The notes: a model not told the origin generated them from the sequence alone. A stretch of DNA of 64,000 nucleotides from Cytobacillus dafuensis (GCF_007995155.1 NZ_CP042593.1:3638001-3702000), one strand, 5' to 3'. Counted from the first letter of the stretch, positions 46,929 through 56,721 are shown. Numbers and translations are program-made.

Positions 46929-48329
46929 TTATATTATCATTGCCTCATAAACAGCTTTTATTATTTTTCCGTATTGGCTAATCTCATTTGTGTCCCCTTG
47001 AAACCTATTGGAGTCAATTTGCGGATTTATAACTGGAGAATGCTTTTTATTTGTTAACAAAGCGATGGCTAATTGATTGTCTCTATCAATAACTGTAATT
47101 GTCCCTGTCCAGCCTGTGTGCCCTATTACATTTTTATTTGCATGTTCGCTGAACATCCATTCCATACTTTCATTTGCGTTAATTCTCCAACCCAATCCAT
47201 ACGTAGGGTTCATATCAGATGGTTTAACAAAAAGATCAATTGTTTCTTTATCAAAGAGTTTCACCTTTCCATATCCTCCATTATTGAGCATAACTTGGAG
47301 TAATACTGCTAGATCGCCTGTTGTGGAAAATAAGCCAGCATGTCCGGATACTCCATCCATAGAATAAAATGAATTCTCATCATGAACTTCACCTTGTAAA
47401 GTATGCGTCCTAATATTAGGAAATGAAATGACCCCATCCCGTGTATTTCCTATTAATTCAGTAGCTGCAAAATCCTTTTCTTTATGACCATATTTAAGAG
47501 GATTGAACTTAGTAGATTTTAATCCTAAAGGTTTATAAATATGTGTTTCAACATATTTATCTAATGGCTGTCCTGTAATTTTTTCTATAATAAAGCCAAG
47601 AAGGATATAATCGATGTCGCTATAAATTTGTGAGGTACCAGGTTCATATTGAAGAGGTGTTTTTAATACCATTTCCAGAGTGGTATTTCGATCTTGGGAA
47701 TACAGTTCGGCTGCTCTTACAGGATTATAGTAATGCACACTAGAAGAAAACCCGGCCGTATGGTTGAGGAGGTCAATAATTCGTATAGAATCTTTTCCTT
47801 TGATTTTATCTGTTGGATTGTCTCTAAAAGATGAATAATAATGCGAGATTGTTTGGTTTAAATCAATTCTTCCTTTACTAACCAAATGCTGAAGTGCAAA
47901 ATTAACAGCATACATTTTTGTATTCGATGCTAAATCAAACATAGTATCCACTTTCATTTTTTGAGGGTTTTTTAAAAGTCTATGGCCATCATACTTTTTA
48001 GCAAACCCATACGCTGTATTTTTTACAATTTTTCCATCTTTAATTACGACAAGTGCGGCCCCTGGGAATCCATTTTTGATTTCCTGTTTTATAAGCCTAT
48101 CAATTCGACGCAATTTTTTTGATGAAAACCCTGCTCGTTCCGGTTTACTAGCTTTTTTTAAGGTAGGATACTTCAATTTATCCTTTTTATCATATTTGTT
48201 GTGTGTAATCGGGCTAGTTATTATTCTTTTCGAATTGTAAACGATAGTTGCGGAAGGCGATGAATACCAAGGCATCATTATGCCTAAAACCATTAAAGTA
48301 ATGAGCACAATGTAAAAATATTTTTTCAT
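46929..48329 (-). CDS. exported beta-lactamase-family serine hydrolase
   Basis: A 466-residue protein: N-terminal signal/anchor (about 4-20, YFYIVLITLMVLGIMM), a Lys-rich linker, then the class C beta-lactamase/DD-peptidase fold. The active-site SxxK is SNTK (in FDLASNTKMYAV), the second motif is YSD in YSDIDYILLG where YxN is usual, and the third is HTG in VIGHTGWTG. Such enzymes act on D-Ala or muramyl peptide bonds; B. subtilis YbbE/AmiE is one possible relative. It follows a gap and is read toward argG. Confidence 0.8.
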   Translation of the reverse strand: MKKYFYIVLITLMVLGIMMPWYSSPSATIVYNSKRIITSPITHNKYDKKDKLKYPTLKKASKPERAGFSSKKLRRIDRLIKQEIKNGFPGAALVVIKDGKIVKNTAYGFAKKYDGHRLLKNPQKMKVDTMFDLASNTKMYAVNFALQHLVSKGRIDLNQTISHYYSSFRDNPTDKIKGKDSIRIIDLLNHTAGFSSSVHYYNPVRAAELYSQDRNTTLEMVLKTPLQYEPGTSQIYSDIDYILLGFIIEKITGQPLDKYVETHIYKPLGLKSTKFNPLKYGHKEKDFAATELIGNTRDGVISFPNIRTHTLQGEVHDENSFYSMDGVSGHAGLFSTTGDLAVLLQVMLNNGGYGKVKLFDKETIDLFVKPSDMNPTYGLGWRINANESMEWMFSEHANKNVIGHTGWTGTITVIDRDNQLAIALLTNKKHSPVINPQIDSNRFQGDTNEISQYGKIIKAVYEAMII

Positions 48330-48596
48330 TTCTTCCTCCTTCCGAAAAAGACAGAATATTCTAATGAATATTTATTAATATCATATGCTTGATATTTTCC
48401 CCTGTATAGAGAGTTTTAATCAAATGGTTCCTTTTATGTAATATTTAGTACAAGTGAACTAGAAGTATATCGATGATTTATAAAAATTTTTGCTCCTTTA
48501 TATTAATCTGCTAATGAGTGTAAATGAAATAATCCATGGAATGAAGTACCTGTATATAGTAGAATGGAAGCAACATAATTCATTGGAGGATTTTTA

Positions 48597-48911
48597 ATGG
48601 ATGAGTATTTTTCATATGACGAACGCCTTGGAATTCCGATTCCATCATTCAAAGTGGATTGGGATCAATTTTCTAAAAAGATTCAGCAATCAATCTTATT
48701 CCAATGGGAAAAAATTAGAGGAACAATCCCTGACCGGATCTCTGAACTTGAAAAATTAATCAACGTAAAACAAGATCAGCTCTCAGATGAAGAAAATTTC
48801 ATTAAATCTTGCGAGTTGAATAGTCAAATATCTGAGCTGGCTTCCATCATAAATGACCTATGGCTATGGTATCGAACAAATCAGGACATATCTGAGAAAG
48901 TTCATATGTAA
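48597..48911 (+). CDS. small conserved-looking soluble protein, unknown
   Basis: A 104-residue protein beginning MDEYFSYDERLGIPIPSF with IRGTIPDRISELEKLI and a C-terminal helical part ELASIINDLWLWYRTNQ. No membrane segment or known domain; the second half looks like a helical hairpin. TTGGAGGAT lies 7 bases before the ATG and a strong terminator follows, so it is a real single-gene unit. I have the impression that it is conserved in bacilli but cannot name it. Confidence 0.72.
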   Translation: MDEYFSYDERLGIPIPSFKVDWDQFSKKIQQSILFQWEKIRGTIPDRISELEKLINVKQDQLSDEENFIKSCELNSQISELASIINDLWLWYRTNQDISEKVHM

Positions 48912-48913
48912 AA

Positions 48914-48950
48914 AAAAAATCCTTTCAATCAAAAACTGAAAGGATTTTTT
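48914..48950. terminator. bidirectional terminator between the small gene and moaB
   Basis: Arms 48914-48927 and 48937-48950, core ATCCTTTCA/TGAAAGGAT, 9-base loop, A-tract before and T-tract after. It serves both convergent genes. Confidence 0.92.
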
Positions 48951-48966
48951 TTCACAGAATTGAAGA

Positions 48967-49479
48967 TTATAAATCTTTTTTTAGCTCACGTACGACGTGT
49001 CCGAGTTCTGGCAAGATTAGCTTATTCATGGCTAAGCGAACTGCACCTGATGAACCCGGTGTTGAAAATACAGCTTTGTTGTTTACAACTCCTGCCGCTG
49101 CCCGTGAAAGTATTGCTGCTGAGCCAATATCTTCTTGATAGCTTAGCATTCTAAAAAGCTCTCCAAAACCGGAAATTTCCTTATCAAATAAGTCTTTGAC
49201 TGTCTCAATTGTAATATCTCGAAGTGCAATTCCTGTTCCGCCATTCGTGAGAACGACATCAATTTCTGGATCTTTACACCCTTTTAACACTTCAGCACGA
49301 AGCTGATCTGCTTCGTCTTTTACAATGACATAATCGCGGATTATATGACCTTTTTCCAATAAAAGATCGATCATTAGCTTTCCGCTTTTATCTGTTTCCT
49401 TATCCCTTGTATCACTAATCGTAATGACTTTACAATTAACCTGTTTCGGTGCTTCTTTTTTATGCTCGGTCGTACTCAT
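48967..49479 (-). CDS. moaB: molybdenum cofactor biosynthesis protein B
   Basis: Molybdopterin adenylyltransferase-like protein of 170 residues (MogA/MoaB fold). Signature motifs VVLTNGGTGIALRDITIE (substrate-binding GGTG) and FSTPGSSGAVRLAM are intact. Its ATG overlaps the stop of the EcsC-like gene (ATGA), so the two are coupled. Confidence 0.93.
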   Translation of the reverse strand: MSTTEHKKEAPKQVNCKVITISDTRDKETDKSGKLMIDLLLEKGHIIRDYVIVKDEADQLRAEVLKGCKDPEIDVVLTNGGTGIALRDITIETVKDLFDKEISGFGELFRMLSYQEDIGSAAILSRAAAGVVNNKAVFSTPGSSGAVRLAMNKLILPELGHVVRELKKDL

Positions 49480-50318
49480 ATCATTTCTCCACCCTTCCTA
49501 TGTATGTATCTAAATTGATAATATGTATGGGCGAATTCAGTTACTTTTCGTGTCAGCCGATAATTTGTTCCGGCTCCAATGGCCATGCTAATAAAAGGAA
49601 TTCCTTGAATGGACTTTTTCCTGAATATGAAAATAGCTATTCCCTTTAATAACTGTTGTAGTGGCTGCTCCATCCAAGCTAAATTAGCGAGCTCCTCATT
49701 TCCTTCATAAAAGTAAAAATCCTTTTCATTATTAAGCTCTGACATTAATTCATCCCAAGCTCTGCTTTGCATACGCCTTGGAAGTGTAGCCGCATGAAAA
49801 ACTTTAAGCGAGCACATCATCTCATAAGGAGTATTAACCTCAATACCGTATGTCATTGCGATTAGCTGGACGACCCTAAGATTAATAACTGCCATTGCAG
49901 GGATATCCGCCCCAAGCATAATGGAGCTTCCTGTTCCAGCCAATCCTCCTTGTGCTATTGAATACACCCTATGCCGAGAAATTTGCTGCTGTGCGATGTA
50001 CTGAAGCTTATCAATATCTAAAGAAATTAATTCTTCAATTGTTTCTATTCCTGGGTTAAACACACGCCCGGCTGTTATTATCCGTTCTTTCGCATCAAGT
50101 TGCAGCTGAGAGCCTTGAATAAGAGCATGAAGATGAAACAGCCAATTGTCCAATACAGAAAAAAACTGTTGCTGAATGTTTTCTGGAAGCAGCGAAAAAG
50201 ATCTTTCCAAATATTTTTCATAAGTTAACTCAAAATCATTGGGTTCATAGCTATAAAGTTTATTTACCCAATCTTGGATTTGGGCCAAGACCACTTTCTC
50301 CCGTTCGGTCATTGCCAT
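49476..50318 (-). CDS. EcsC family protein
   Basis: A soluble or membrane-associated protein of the EcsC family (about 280 residues), with SISRHRVYSIAQGGLAGTGS-like and LGADIPAMAVINLRVVQLIAMTYG regions that are the hallmark of this family. EcsC accompanies the EcsAB transporter in B. subtilis, but this paralogue is alone with moaB. Two starts are possible: ATG at 50333 behind AAGGA and ATG at 50318 behind GGAGG at 8 bases; I prefer the second. Function unknown. Confidence 0.82.
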   Translation of the reverse strand: MAMTEREKVVLAQIQDWVNKLYSYEPNDFELTYEKYLERSFSLLPENIQQQFFSVLDNWLFHLHALIQGSQLQLDAKERIITAGRVFNPGIETIEELISLDIDKLQYIAQQQISRHRVYSIAQGGLAGTGSSIMLGADIPAMAVINLRVVQLIAMTYGIEVNTPYEMMCSLKVFHAATLPRRMQSRAWDELMSELNNEKDFYFYEGNEELANLAWMEQPLQQLLKGIAIFIFRKKSIQGIPFISMAIGAGTNYRLTRKVTEFAHTYYQFRYIHRKGGEMI

Positions 50319-50378
50319 GCTGTAAGCCTCCATTTCAAATCCTTTTGATTTCCTTTTAAATAACTGTGGTCTCTCAAA

Positions 50379-51566
50379 TTATTTTGTTAATTTCATTACA
50401 TCACGTGCAATCATGACTTCTTCATTTGTTGGAATGACCATAACTTTTACAGGTGAATGAGGATAATTAATAAATGCTTCTTCTCCACGAACCTTATTTA
50501 GTGCAGGATCACAATAAACACCCATGAATTCAAGACCTTGAATTACTCGTGCACGAATGACATCACTGTTCTCTCCAATTCCAGCTGTGAAAATGATGGC
50601 ATCAACTCCGTACATTCGCGCAGCGTATGAACCAATATATTTATGGATTCTGCCTGCAAATACTTCAAGTGCTAATTTCGACCGTTCATCGCCTTCTGAT
50701 GCATGGGTCTCTATATCACGCAAGTCACTTGAAAATCCTGAAACCGCTAACATTCCACTCTTTTTATTCAGGACATCTAATACCTCGTCTGCCGTTTTAT
50801 TTGTTTTTTCCATAATAAATGGAATTAAGGCAGGGTCAATATTCCCAGATCGTGTCCCCATTGTAACACCAGCTAACGGTGTAAACCCCATTGAGGTGTC
50901 AATGGATTTCCCGCCTTCAATCGCAGCAATACTTGCACCATTGCCAAGATGGCAGGAAATTAAACGAAGTTGATCTAATGGGCGGCCAAGCATTGCAGCA
51001 GCCCGCTGCGAAACATATTTATGAGAAGTGCCGTGAAATCCATATTTTCGAATTCCGTACTTTTTGTAATATTCATATGGCAGGCTATATAAAAACGAGC
51101 TTTCTGGCATTGTTTGATGAAATGCAGTATCAAAGACAGCAATAGCCGGAACATTAGGAAGAGCATGCTTAAAAGCTTCGATTCCCGTTATATTAGCAGG
51201 ATTATGTAAGGGAGCAAGCTCTGATAGTGCATCAATCTTTTTCAAAACCTCTTCATTAATTAAAACAGAATCAGAAAATTCTTCACCGCCATGAACGACT
51301 CTATGGCCAATTCCATCTATTTCATTTAATGAATGAATAATTCCTAAGGATGTTAATTTCTCTAATAAAAGCTTAACAGCTATTTCATGATTAGGTATTT
51401 CCATCGTTTCTTTTATTTTTTTACCATTTGCAACAATGTTAAATATCGAATCATTTAATCCAATGCGTTCAATTAATCCCTTCGTTATTACCTCTTCGCT
51501 CGGCATTTCAAATAGTTGAAATTTCAATGAAGAGCTGCCGGCATTTATCGCAATTATTTTTGCCAT
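50379..51566 (-). CDS. ackA: acetate kinase
   Basis: Interconverts acetyl phosphate and acetate with ATP formation, the overflow route from acetyl-CoA. 395 residues. Motifs: N-terminal [56 protein letters not shown] and [13 protein letters not shown]; the C-terminal [11 protein letters not shown] carries the conserved Glu. AAAGGAG precedes the ATG. No cre site was recognised in the 209-base upstream gap. ytxK lies upstream, as in B. subtilis. Confidence 0.96.
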   Translation of the reverse strand: MAKIIAINAGSSSLKFQLFEMPSEEVITKGLIERIGLNDSIFNIVANGKKIKETMEIPNHEIAVKLLLEKLTSLGIIHSLNEIDGIGHRVVHGGEEFSDSVLINEEVLKKIDALSELAPLHNPANITGIEAFKHALPNVPAIAVFDTAFHQTMPESSFLYSLPYEYYKKYGIRKYGFHGTSHKYVSQRAAAMLGRPLDQLRLISCHLGNGASIAAIEGGKSIDTSMGFTPLAGVTMGTRSGNIDPALIPFIMEKTNKTADEVLDVLNKKSGMLAVSGFSSDLRDIETHASEGDERSKLALEVFAGRIHKYIGSYAARMYGVDAIIFTAGIGENSDVIRARVIQGLEFMGVYCDPALNKVRGEEAFINYPHSPVKVMVIPTNEEVMIARDVMKLTK

Positions 51567-51738
51567 ATATACAACCGCTCCTTTTAAAGGATTTCTTATT
51601 ATTCATTCTTGTTTTTCTTTATTTTGTACTTCAAAACATATTAGCATCTCTCGAGTATTCATTTAATCATTATTAATCAAAATTTTCAAGAATCACCATA
51701 TATTTTACCTACTATTAGAATACTACACTTTTGAAAAT

Positions 51739-51781
51739 AAATAAGAAGGAAGCCACACTTTTGTGGGCTTCCTTCTTATTT
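51739..51781. terminator. terminator at the end of ytxK
   Basis: Arms 51739-51754 and 51766-51781 give a 16-bp stem (core GAAGGAAGCC/GGCTTCCTTC) with an 11-base loop. It overlaps the ytxK stop codon and separates it from ackA. Confidence 0.87.
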
Positions 51782-52759
51782 ATTTTCTTTAAACCATATA
51801 TCAATTTTATTCAGTATTTTCTCTACTTCCACAGTTTTTGACAAGCTAGGCAGATGCACAAGAAGAACTTGTTTCGGAGGCTTTACACCTTCTCCCTTCT
51901 TTTGCAGGATAAATATACTTTTTGCAGCCTTTTCATTTTTAAATATCGATTGCGGCAGCTGTAAGAACCCCTGAATATTTGTATATTTCTTTATGTATTC
52001 ATGAAGCTTTGAAGCCTGCTCACTTTCAAAAAGACCATTCGGTACAATAAAAAATAAATATCCGCCCTCTTTCACATGCCGAACGCTTTGTTCAATAAAA
52101 AGATGGTGAGCAAATGTATGCCCTTGATCTGCCTTCATTTCGTATTCTGATGCTCTAAGATCATTTGGATAATATCCTACAGGCAAGTCACTTACTACCA
52201 CATCTGCCTTCTCTATAAATAATGATTCTAGGCTATCTTGATTAAAAAATTGAATTGGGTGCTGCTGCAGATTTGCATTAACATAACTCAGTTTAATTAA
52301 TATATCGTCAATATCGATCCCCGTAGCCTCAACCATTTTGTTTTGCTGTTGATTGATAACGGTTGTTAAAAGGTTTCCTGTTCCCACAGCAGGGTCAAGT
52401 AATCGAAATTCGTTTTTCTGTACAAACTTATCAACTAAATAGCCAATGAGCAGTCCAATAGCATCAGGTGTCATTTGATGATTCGGCTGAATAAGCTCGT
52501 TCATTCCTTTAAGAATGGCAAGCTGGATGGATTTTCGAATTTCTTCCTTCGAGTAATTCTCCATTTGAATCGTCTCATAATTTTTTCTTAATCTTTTTAC
52601 CGTCAATTCGCTCAATTCTTCCTGAAGGATACTTCCGTGAAAAATATTTTCCCCTGTTTCTGCTAATGCTTCTAAATATGTACATGCTAGTTCTTCTTGA
52701 ATGATCATTGCCGTTTCATTAAAAACAGTAAACAATTCCTCAACCGGTGTACTATTCAT
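51776..52759 (-). CDS. ytxK: class I SAM-dependent methyltransferase YtxK
   Basis: A 327-residue protein with an N6-adenine-methylase-like fold: motif I LLDPAVGTGNLL (about 119-130), an acidic motif VEATGIDIDD, and motif IV VVSDLPVGYYP at the place of (D/N)PPY. An N-terminal helical domain of about 100 residues precedes it. No restriction or specificity partner lies nearby, so it is not an obvious restriction system; the target is unknown. Position beside ackA and tpx matches B. subtilis ytxK. Confidence 0.86.
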   Translation of the reverse strand: MNSTPVEELFTVFNETAMIIQEELACTYLEALAETGENIFHGSILQEELSELTVKRLRKNYETIQMENYSKEEIRKSIQLAILKGMNELIQPNHQMTPDAIGLLIGYLVDKFVQKNEFRLLDPAVGTGNLLTTVINQQQNKMVEATGIDIDDILIKLSYVNANLQQHPIQFFNQDSLESLFIEKADVVVSDLPVGYYPNDLRASEYEMKADQGHTFAHHLFIEQSVRHVKEGGYLFFIVPNGLFESEQASKLHEYIKKYTNIQGFLQLPQSIFKNEKAAKSIFILQKKGEGVKPPKQVLLVHLPSLSKTVEVEKILNKIDIWFKENK

Positions 52760-52869
52760 TATATATTCCTCCCGATTCTTTTCTATTGTCCTATTTTAAC
52801 GAGGTTTTATTTTTATCACAAGTATTAGGGGATAGTAACAAACAAGAATTCATTTTACTTACTCAAGTA

Positions 52870-52899
52870 AAAAAAAAAAGAAGCTCAACATTGAGCTTC
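52870..52899 (-). terminator. tpx terminator
   Basis: GAAGCTCA (52880-52887) and TGAGCTTC (52892-52899) form an 8-bp stem with a tetraloop-sized loop, followed on the minus strand by ten T residues (52870-52879). It lies beyond the family 1 repeat, so the repeat is part of the tpx transcript. Confidence 0.92.
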
Positions 52900-52928
52900 C
52901 ATTCAGGACATGGCTTAAGCTTTTCTTT

Positions 52929-52996
52929 GTCTAGCTCCAGCGCCTAGGGGCTCGACTTATGCTTGTCGCCCCTGATCACGGCGCTTCCGCTTTTCT
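52929..52996 (-). repeat. family 1 structured repeat, minimal copy
   Basis: On the minus strand it reads AGAAAAGCGGAAGCGCC to GGCGCTGGAGCTAGAC in only 68 bases. AGCGCC pairs with GGCGCT, AGGGGC with GCCCCT, and the tip is CGACAAGCATAAGTCG. It lacks the inner hairpin with the GTTCTTT loop found in longer copies, so it shows the basic unit into which other copies seem expanded. It begins 2 bases after the tpx stop, same orientation. Confidence 0.85.
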
Positions 52997-52998
52997 AC

Positions 52999-53499
52999 TT
53001 ACTTCGCTTGCTTTGCAGCTTCAACTGCTGCTTCGTAATTTGGATGATCTGTTGCTTCGCTTACATATTCTGCATATGTAACTGTATCATTCGAATCAAC
53101 TACAAATACAGCACGTGCTAGAAGGCGTAGCTCTTGAATAGCCACTCCATAAGCTTCTCCAAAAGAAAGCTCGCGATGGTCTGAAACAGTTTGAACATTT
53201 TCAATTCCAGCTGCTGCACACCAACGTTTTTGAGCAAACGGAAGATCCACACTAACAGTTAAGATCTTTACATTATCTAATTTAGATGCCTCTTCATTAA
53301 AACGGCGGGTTTGCGCATCACAAACACCCGTATCGATTGAAGGAACTACACTGATTAAACGAACATGTCCTTTGGAATCAGCTAAAGTAACTGCAGATAA
53401 ATCATTTGCAAGAACCTTAAAATCTGGAGCTTTATCTCCTACTTTAACTTCATTTCCTAATAAAGTTACTGGATTCCCTTTAAAAGTAATTGACGCCAT
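52999..53499 (-). CDS. tpx: thiol peroxidase
   Basis: Atypical 2-Cys peroxiredoxin reducing hydroperoxides with thioredoxin. The ATG at 53499 ([15 protein letters not shown]) with AAGGAGG upstream gives 166 residues, the family length; an upstream in-frame ATG lacks a site. Peroxidatic Cys60 is in [15 protein letters not shown], resolving Cys94 in [10 protein letters not shown] family 1 repeat and a strong terminator follow in its 3' region. Confidence 0.95.
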   Translation of the reverse strand: MASITFKGNPVTLLGNEVKVGDKAPDFKVLANDLSAVTLADSKGHVRLISVVPSIDTGVCDAQTRRFNEEASKLDNVKILTVSVDLPFAQKRWCAAAGIENVQTVSDHRELSFGEAYGVAIQELRLLARAVFVVDSNDTVTYAEYVSEATDHPNYEAAVEAAKQAK

Positions 53500-53626
53500 T
53501 ATTTCATCCTCCTTAAACAACATATGTACAATGTAAATCATATCTTTTCAAAATCTTTTTTGCAATTATTTCATTTTATTTCGTATTAAAATTATCTTTT
53601 TTTTCAATACTCTAATGGCCAAGAAA

Positions 53627-53664
53627 AAAGTTAACCTCTCCTAACTGTTGGAAAAGTTAACTTT
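53627..53664 (-). terminator. ytfJ terminator
   Basis: AAAGTTAAC (53627-53635) and GTTAACTTT (53656-53664), with partial inner pairing, followed on the minus strand by TTTTTT-rich sequence. It begins 6 bases after the ytfJ stop. Confidence 0.82.
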
Positions 53665-53669
53665 AATAC

Positions 53670-54140
53670 TTAAATATTTAAATCATGCTTTGGGCCATTA
53701 TAGTCTTGGTTTTTATTATGAGTATGATCGCTGCTTCCTTGTTTGTTTTTATTGTTAAACATCTGTTGGATCTTATCGACTGCTTGAGGAGCAAGATCGA
53801 GAATTCTCTCGTATAAATGTGTGCTTTCATCAAGATGAACCATTTTCACGCCACCAGAGTTGACGATAAGAAATGCGATCGGAGTGATCGATACTCCGCC
53901 TCCGCTTCCACCGCCAAATGGATGTCCACTCGATTGCCCTTGCCCGCCACTATTGGACTGGCTGTCTAGCTTGAATTCGCTGCCACCAGCTGCAAAACCG
54001 AATCCAACCTTTGAAACAGTCAATATTACACTGCCATCTGGTGTTTCAACTGGATCACCAATAATTGTATTAACATCAATCATTTCCTTCAGATTTTCCA
54101 TAGCAGTTGTCATTAATCCTTGAATTGGATGCTCAGACAT
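53670..54140 (-). CDS. ytfJ: sporulation protein YtfJ (GerW)
   Basis: A 156-residue protein of the GerW/YtfJ family: EHPIQGLMTTAMENLKEMIDVNTIIGDP at the N-terminus, KVGFGFAAGGSEF in the middle, a Gly-rich loop (about 85-100) and VSITPIAFLIV. In B. subtilis GerW is needed for L-alanine-triggered germination. The C-terminus is Asn/His-rich. It starts 18 bases after ytfI, in the same unit. Confidence 0.9.
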   Translation of the reverse strand: MSEHPIQGLMTTAMENLKEMIDVNTIIGDPVETPDGSVILTVSKVGFGFAAGGSEFKLDSQSNSGGQGQSSGHPFGGGSGGGVSITPIAFLIVNSGGVKMVHLDESTHLYERILDLAPQAVDKIQQMFNNKNKQGSSDHTHNKNQDYNGPKHDLNI

Positions 54141-54158
54141 CTACTAAAACCCCCTCTT

Positions 54159-54848
54159 CTATACTGATTTTGTTTTATTATTAGAAAGAGCGGCTAACGG
54201 CTTTGTTCTAAATCTAGCCCTTCCACCTTTCCAATATTTAATTAATTTGATTCCTGCTAACATAGCATGTCCGATTCGAAAATAAATCATACATGAAATG
54301 GTTGTTTGTGAGACGGCAACTTGGAATTGAGGGGTAATCGTAATGTTCGGGAATGATTTCAATCTCATAAAATGACTTACCACTCCAACAATGCTTCCTT
54401 TAACTGCCCAAAAAGCTCCTGTCAGCATCCCCGTATATGCTGCATCTCCAATCCCAATTGTTGTATGCCACTCCAGTGTTTGAATCGTCACTTTTCTCAA
54501 GAACTTTTTAATAATTCTATTAATGGAGACAACACTATGAAGTAATTCCCTCATATCATGCATGCTATCAAGCATATACTTTGCACTATATTGCTTCGTA
54601 TCCTTCTTTATTGAATCACTTTCATTCCCCTTCTGTTGCTTCACTACAATAGTTGGGGAATCATCATCAATTTTAATAAGGGGCATTTCAATTTTATATT
54701 TAATCAAGCCAAACCAAGCTTTGATTTCAATTTTCAAATGATCATCATCATTAAAATGAGTAAAATGCAATAAAATTTTTAATTTTGTTATGATGATGAT
54801 GATAAAAAGTAATATAAGAATAATTAAGGCTATAAGCACCCATTTCAA
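54159..54848 (-). CDS. ytfI: DUF2953 membrane-anchored protein YtfI
   Basis: A 229-residue protein with an N-terminal membrane helix (about 2-21, all hydrophobic Ile/Leu) and a DUF2953 region (IEIKAWFGLIKYKIEMPLI, WHTTIGIGDAAYTGMLTGAFWAVKG, TITPQFQVAV). It precedes ytfJ, as in B. subtilis. Likely sporulation-linked by context; molecular role unknown. The start is TTG. Confidence 0.82.
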   Translation of the reverse strand: MKWVLIALIILILLFIIIIITKLKILLHFTHFNDDDHLKIEIKAWFGLIKYKIEMPLIKIDDDSPTIVVKQQKGNESDSIKKDTKQYSAKYMLDSMHDMRELLHSVVSINRIIKKFLRKVTIQTLEWHTTIGIGDAAYTGMLTGAFWAVKGSIVGVVSHFMRLKSFPNITITPQFQVAVSQTTISCMIYFRIGHAMLAGIKLIKYWKGGRARFRTKPLAALSNNKTKSV

Positions 54849-54895
54849 ATATATTCACAACCTTTCAGCCTATTATTATAGCCTTTGCAAAAAAA

Positions 54896-54934
54896 AATAA
54901 ACCTGTAAGCTCTATTGAGTCTAACAGGTTTATT
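54896..54934 (-). terminator. sppA-yteJ terminator
   Basis: AATAAACCTGT (54896-54906) and ACAGGTTTATT (54924-54934) form an 11-bp stem, followed on the minus strand by nine T residues. It lies 9 bases after the yteJ stop. Confidence 0.9.
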
Positions 54935-54943
54935 ATGAAATCA

Positions 54944-55480
54944 TTAATTCTCGTGGACAACCGTTGTATCTGTAAAGATATCATGCAATCCTTGTTTTTT
55001 CGGTAAAAATGCAACAATGACATACCCAATTACGATTGTACCTGATATAAATCGTCCAATCCATTCTCTAAAAATAATGGTTCCCCATGTCAGCTTCTTC
55101 CCTTTTAGATCAACAACCCTCAAGCCAAAAACCATTTTTCCTAAAGTTTGGTTAAAGAAACGTGTCATTAGAACGAAATAAACATAAAACGTAATAGCTG
55201 TTGCAATTGAAATTGGTGCAAAGAAATTATATTCAATTAGAGATATATCTAATAGCCTAAAAATTGGATTAATAATTAATCGATCAATACTGCCTATAAC
55301 TATTAAATCAAGTAAAAAAGCCCAAAATCGCATCCAAAATCCAGCAAATCGAACCGGATTAGAGCTGCTATTCGATTCACTCTTTTCTAAAGATGGACTG
55401 GCTATCGTTGTATCAGTATGATGGACATCTTGTTCCGCAATTGAAAACTCTTTTTCTTCAGATTGATTTAAAGTCATCAT
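54944..55480 (-). CDS. yteJ: RDD family membrane protein YteJ
   Basis: A 178-residue protein with a charged N-terminal region (about 1-42) and the RDD domain of three membrane helices: FAGFWMRFWAFLLDLIVIG, ATAITFYVYFVLMTRFF and FREWIGRFISGTIVIGYVIVAF, with QTLGKMVFGLRVVD between them. It starts 8 bases after sppA. In B. subtilis YteJ works with SppA and restrains it during lantibiotic stress. Confidence 0.88.
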   Translation of the reverse strand: MMTLNQSEEKEFSIAEQDVHHTDTTIASPSLEKSESNSSSNPVRFAGFWMRFWAFLLDLIVIGSIDRLIINPIFRLLDISLIEYNFFAPISIATAITFYVYFVLMTRFFNQTLGKMVFGLRVVDLKGKKLTWGTIIFREWIGRFISGTIVIGYVIVAFLPKKQGLHDIFTDTTVVHEN

Positions 55481-55488
55481 TGCACCTC

Positions 55489-56499
55489 CTACTCAGCATA
55501 TAAATACATAAGACGCGGAGAATTAGGCTGTGACAAGAGCTTCATCAAGCCTGCCATTTCGGTGTCTTTGCCGATAAACTTTTGCGTTCCCATACTAAAA
55601 ATGGAGCCAAATCCAAGATTCTCAGTATACTTTACAACTTTTGCATCATTAAGCTTTTGATCCTTCTTCATTGTTTCAATAACGTCATCAAGATAACCGA
55701 ACTCATCAATTAAATTTAACTCTTTCGCTTGACGGCCATCATAAATTCTTCCATCTGCAATTTCTTTTACTTTTGCAGCAGGAATATTACGCCCTTCAGA
55801 AATCACCTTCACAAAGCCTTCATAAGAATTATTGATCATTGCTTGCAAAATTTTTCTTTCTTCTTCTGTCATTTCCCTTGATGGGCTCATGATATCCTTA
55901 TATGGACCACTTTTAATCGTTACGAAATCTACACCGTACTTTTCAGCAAGACCGGAATAATTGATTCCTTGCATAATGACGCCAAGTGAGCCCGTTAATG
56001 TCTCAGGACTTGCAAAAATTTTATCTGCTGGTGCTGAAATATAATACCCACCTGAAGCAGCCATTGAGCCCATTGATACATAGACAGGCTTCTTTGTTTC
56101 CGTTTGAATTTCTTTAATTTTGTCGTGTATCTCAGCACTTTCTACGACTCCACCACCTGGTGAATTCACTCGAATAATTACCGCTCTAACAGTATCATCT
56201 TCTTTTACTTGCTCGAGCTTTTTCATAAAGGCTTTATGATTATATCCTGCTGAAGTAAAAAGAGAAGTGGGCTGGCCTGTATCTTGGATGACACCATCTA
56301 CTTCAAGAACTGCAATTTTTTTGAGCTCGTTTCCTTCCTCAATTACTTCCTCTACAAATGCATCATTACTGCTTGCAAACATCTCTGTAAATGAGCTTTC
56401 AACATCCTTGAATGCAAGCCCCGTAAGAAAATTTGTAAAAACTGAAAAAATAAATAATCCAAACGCAATCCCTAATGCGGCCCATCGCTTTCCATTCAT
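55489..56499 (-). CDS. sppA: signal peptide peptidase SppA
   Basis: Membrane-anchored serine protease that degrades leftover signal peptides, 336 residues. One N-terminal anchor (about 7-25), then the ClpP-like domain. Catalytic Ser149 is in MAASGGYYIS and general base Lys201 in SGPYKDIMSP, equivalent to Ser147/Lys199 of the B. subtilis protein. First gene of sppA-yteJ, with GGAGGAT before the ATG. Confidence 0.95.
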   Translation of the reverse strand: MNGKRWAALGIAFGLFIFSVFTNFLTGLAFKDVESSFTEMFASSNDAFVEEVIEEGNELKKIAVLEVDGVIQDTGQPTSLFTSAGYNHKAFMKKLEQVKEDDTVRAVIIRVNSPGGGVVESAEIHDKIKEIQTETKKPVYVSMGSMAASGGYYISAPADKIFASPETLTGSLGVIMQGINYSGLAEKYGVDFVTIKSGPYKDIMSPSREMTEEERKILQAMINNSYEGFVKVISEGRNIPAAKVKEIADGRIYDGRQAKELNLIDEFGYLDDVIETMKKDQKLNDAKVVKYTENLGFGSIFSMGTQKFIGKDTEMAGLMKLLSQPNSPRLMYLYAE

Positions 56500-56599
56500 T
56501 TCTTAATCCTCCCTTTAAGAAAAACAACCTTTTGAATCTTTAAGAAGATAATATAATATCCCCTAAAGATGTCTCGCCCAATCTTAATAAGTCATAAAC

Positions 56600-56628
56600 T
56601 TTCAAATTGTTCTAAAAAAGTGTAAACT
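56600..56628 (+). promoter_or_regulatory. possible nadK2 promoter
   Basis: TTTCAA (56600-56605), a 17-base spacer and TAAACT (56623-56628) on the plus strand, about 94 bases upstream of the gene. Moderate match only. Confidence 0.45.
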
Positions 56629-56721
56629 AATTTTGATGAACATTACATATCATACCAAATAATCATGAACTTCGGTTGATCTATTATTTTTTTATTATCT
56701 TTATTATTTGGAGGAAAATAG

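Noticed and set aside
51776..52759. Restriction-modification system based on the YtxK methyltransferase
   Set aside because: No restriction or specificity gene is adjacent, and synteny with ackA and tpx marks it as the housekeeping ytxK.
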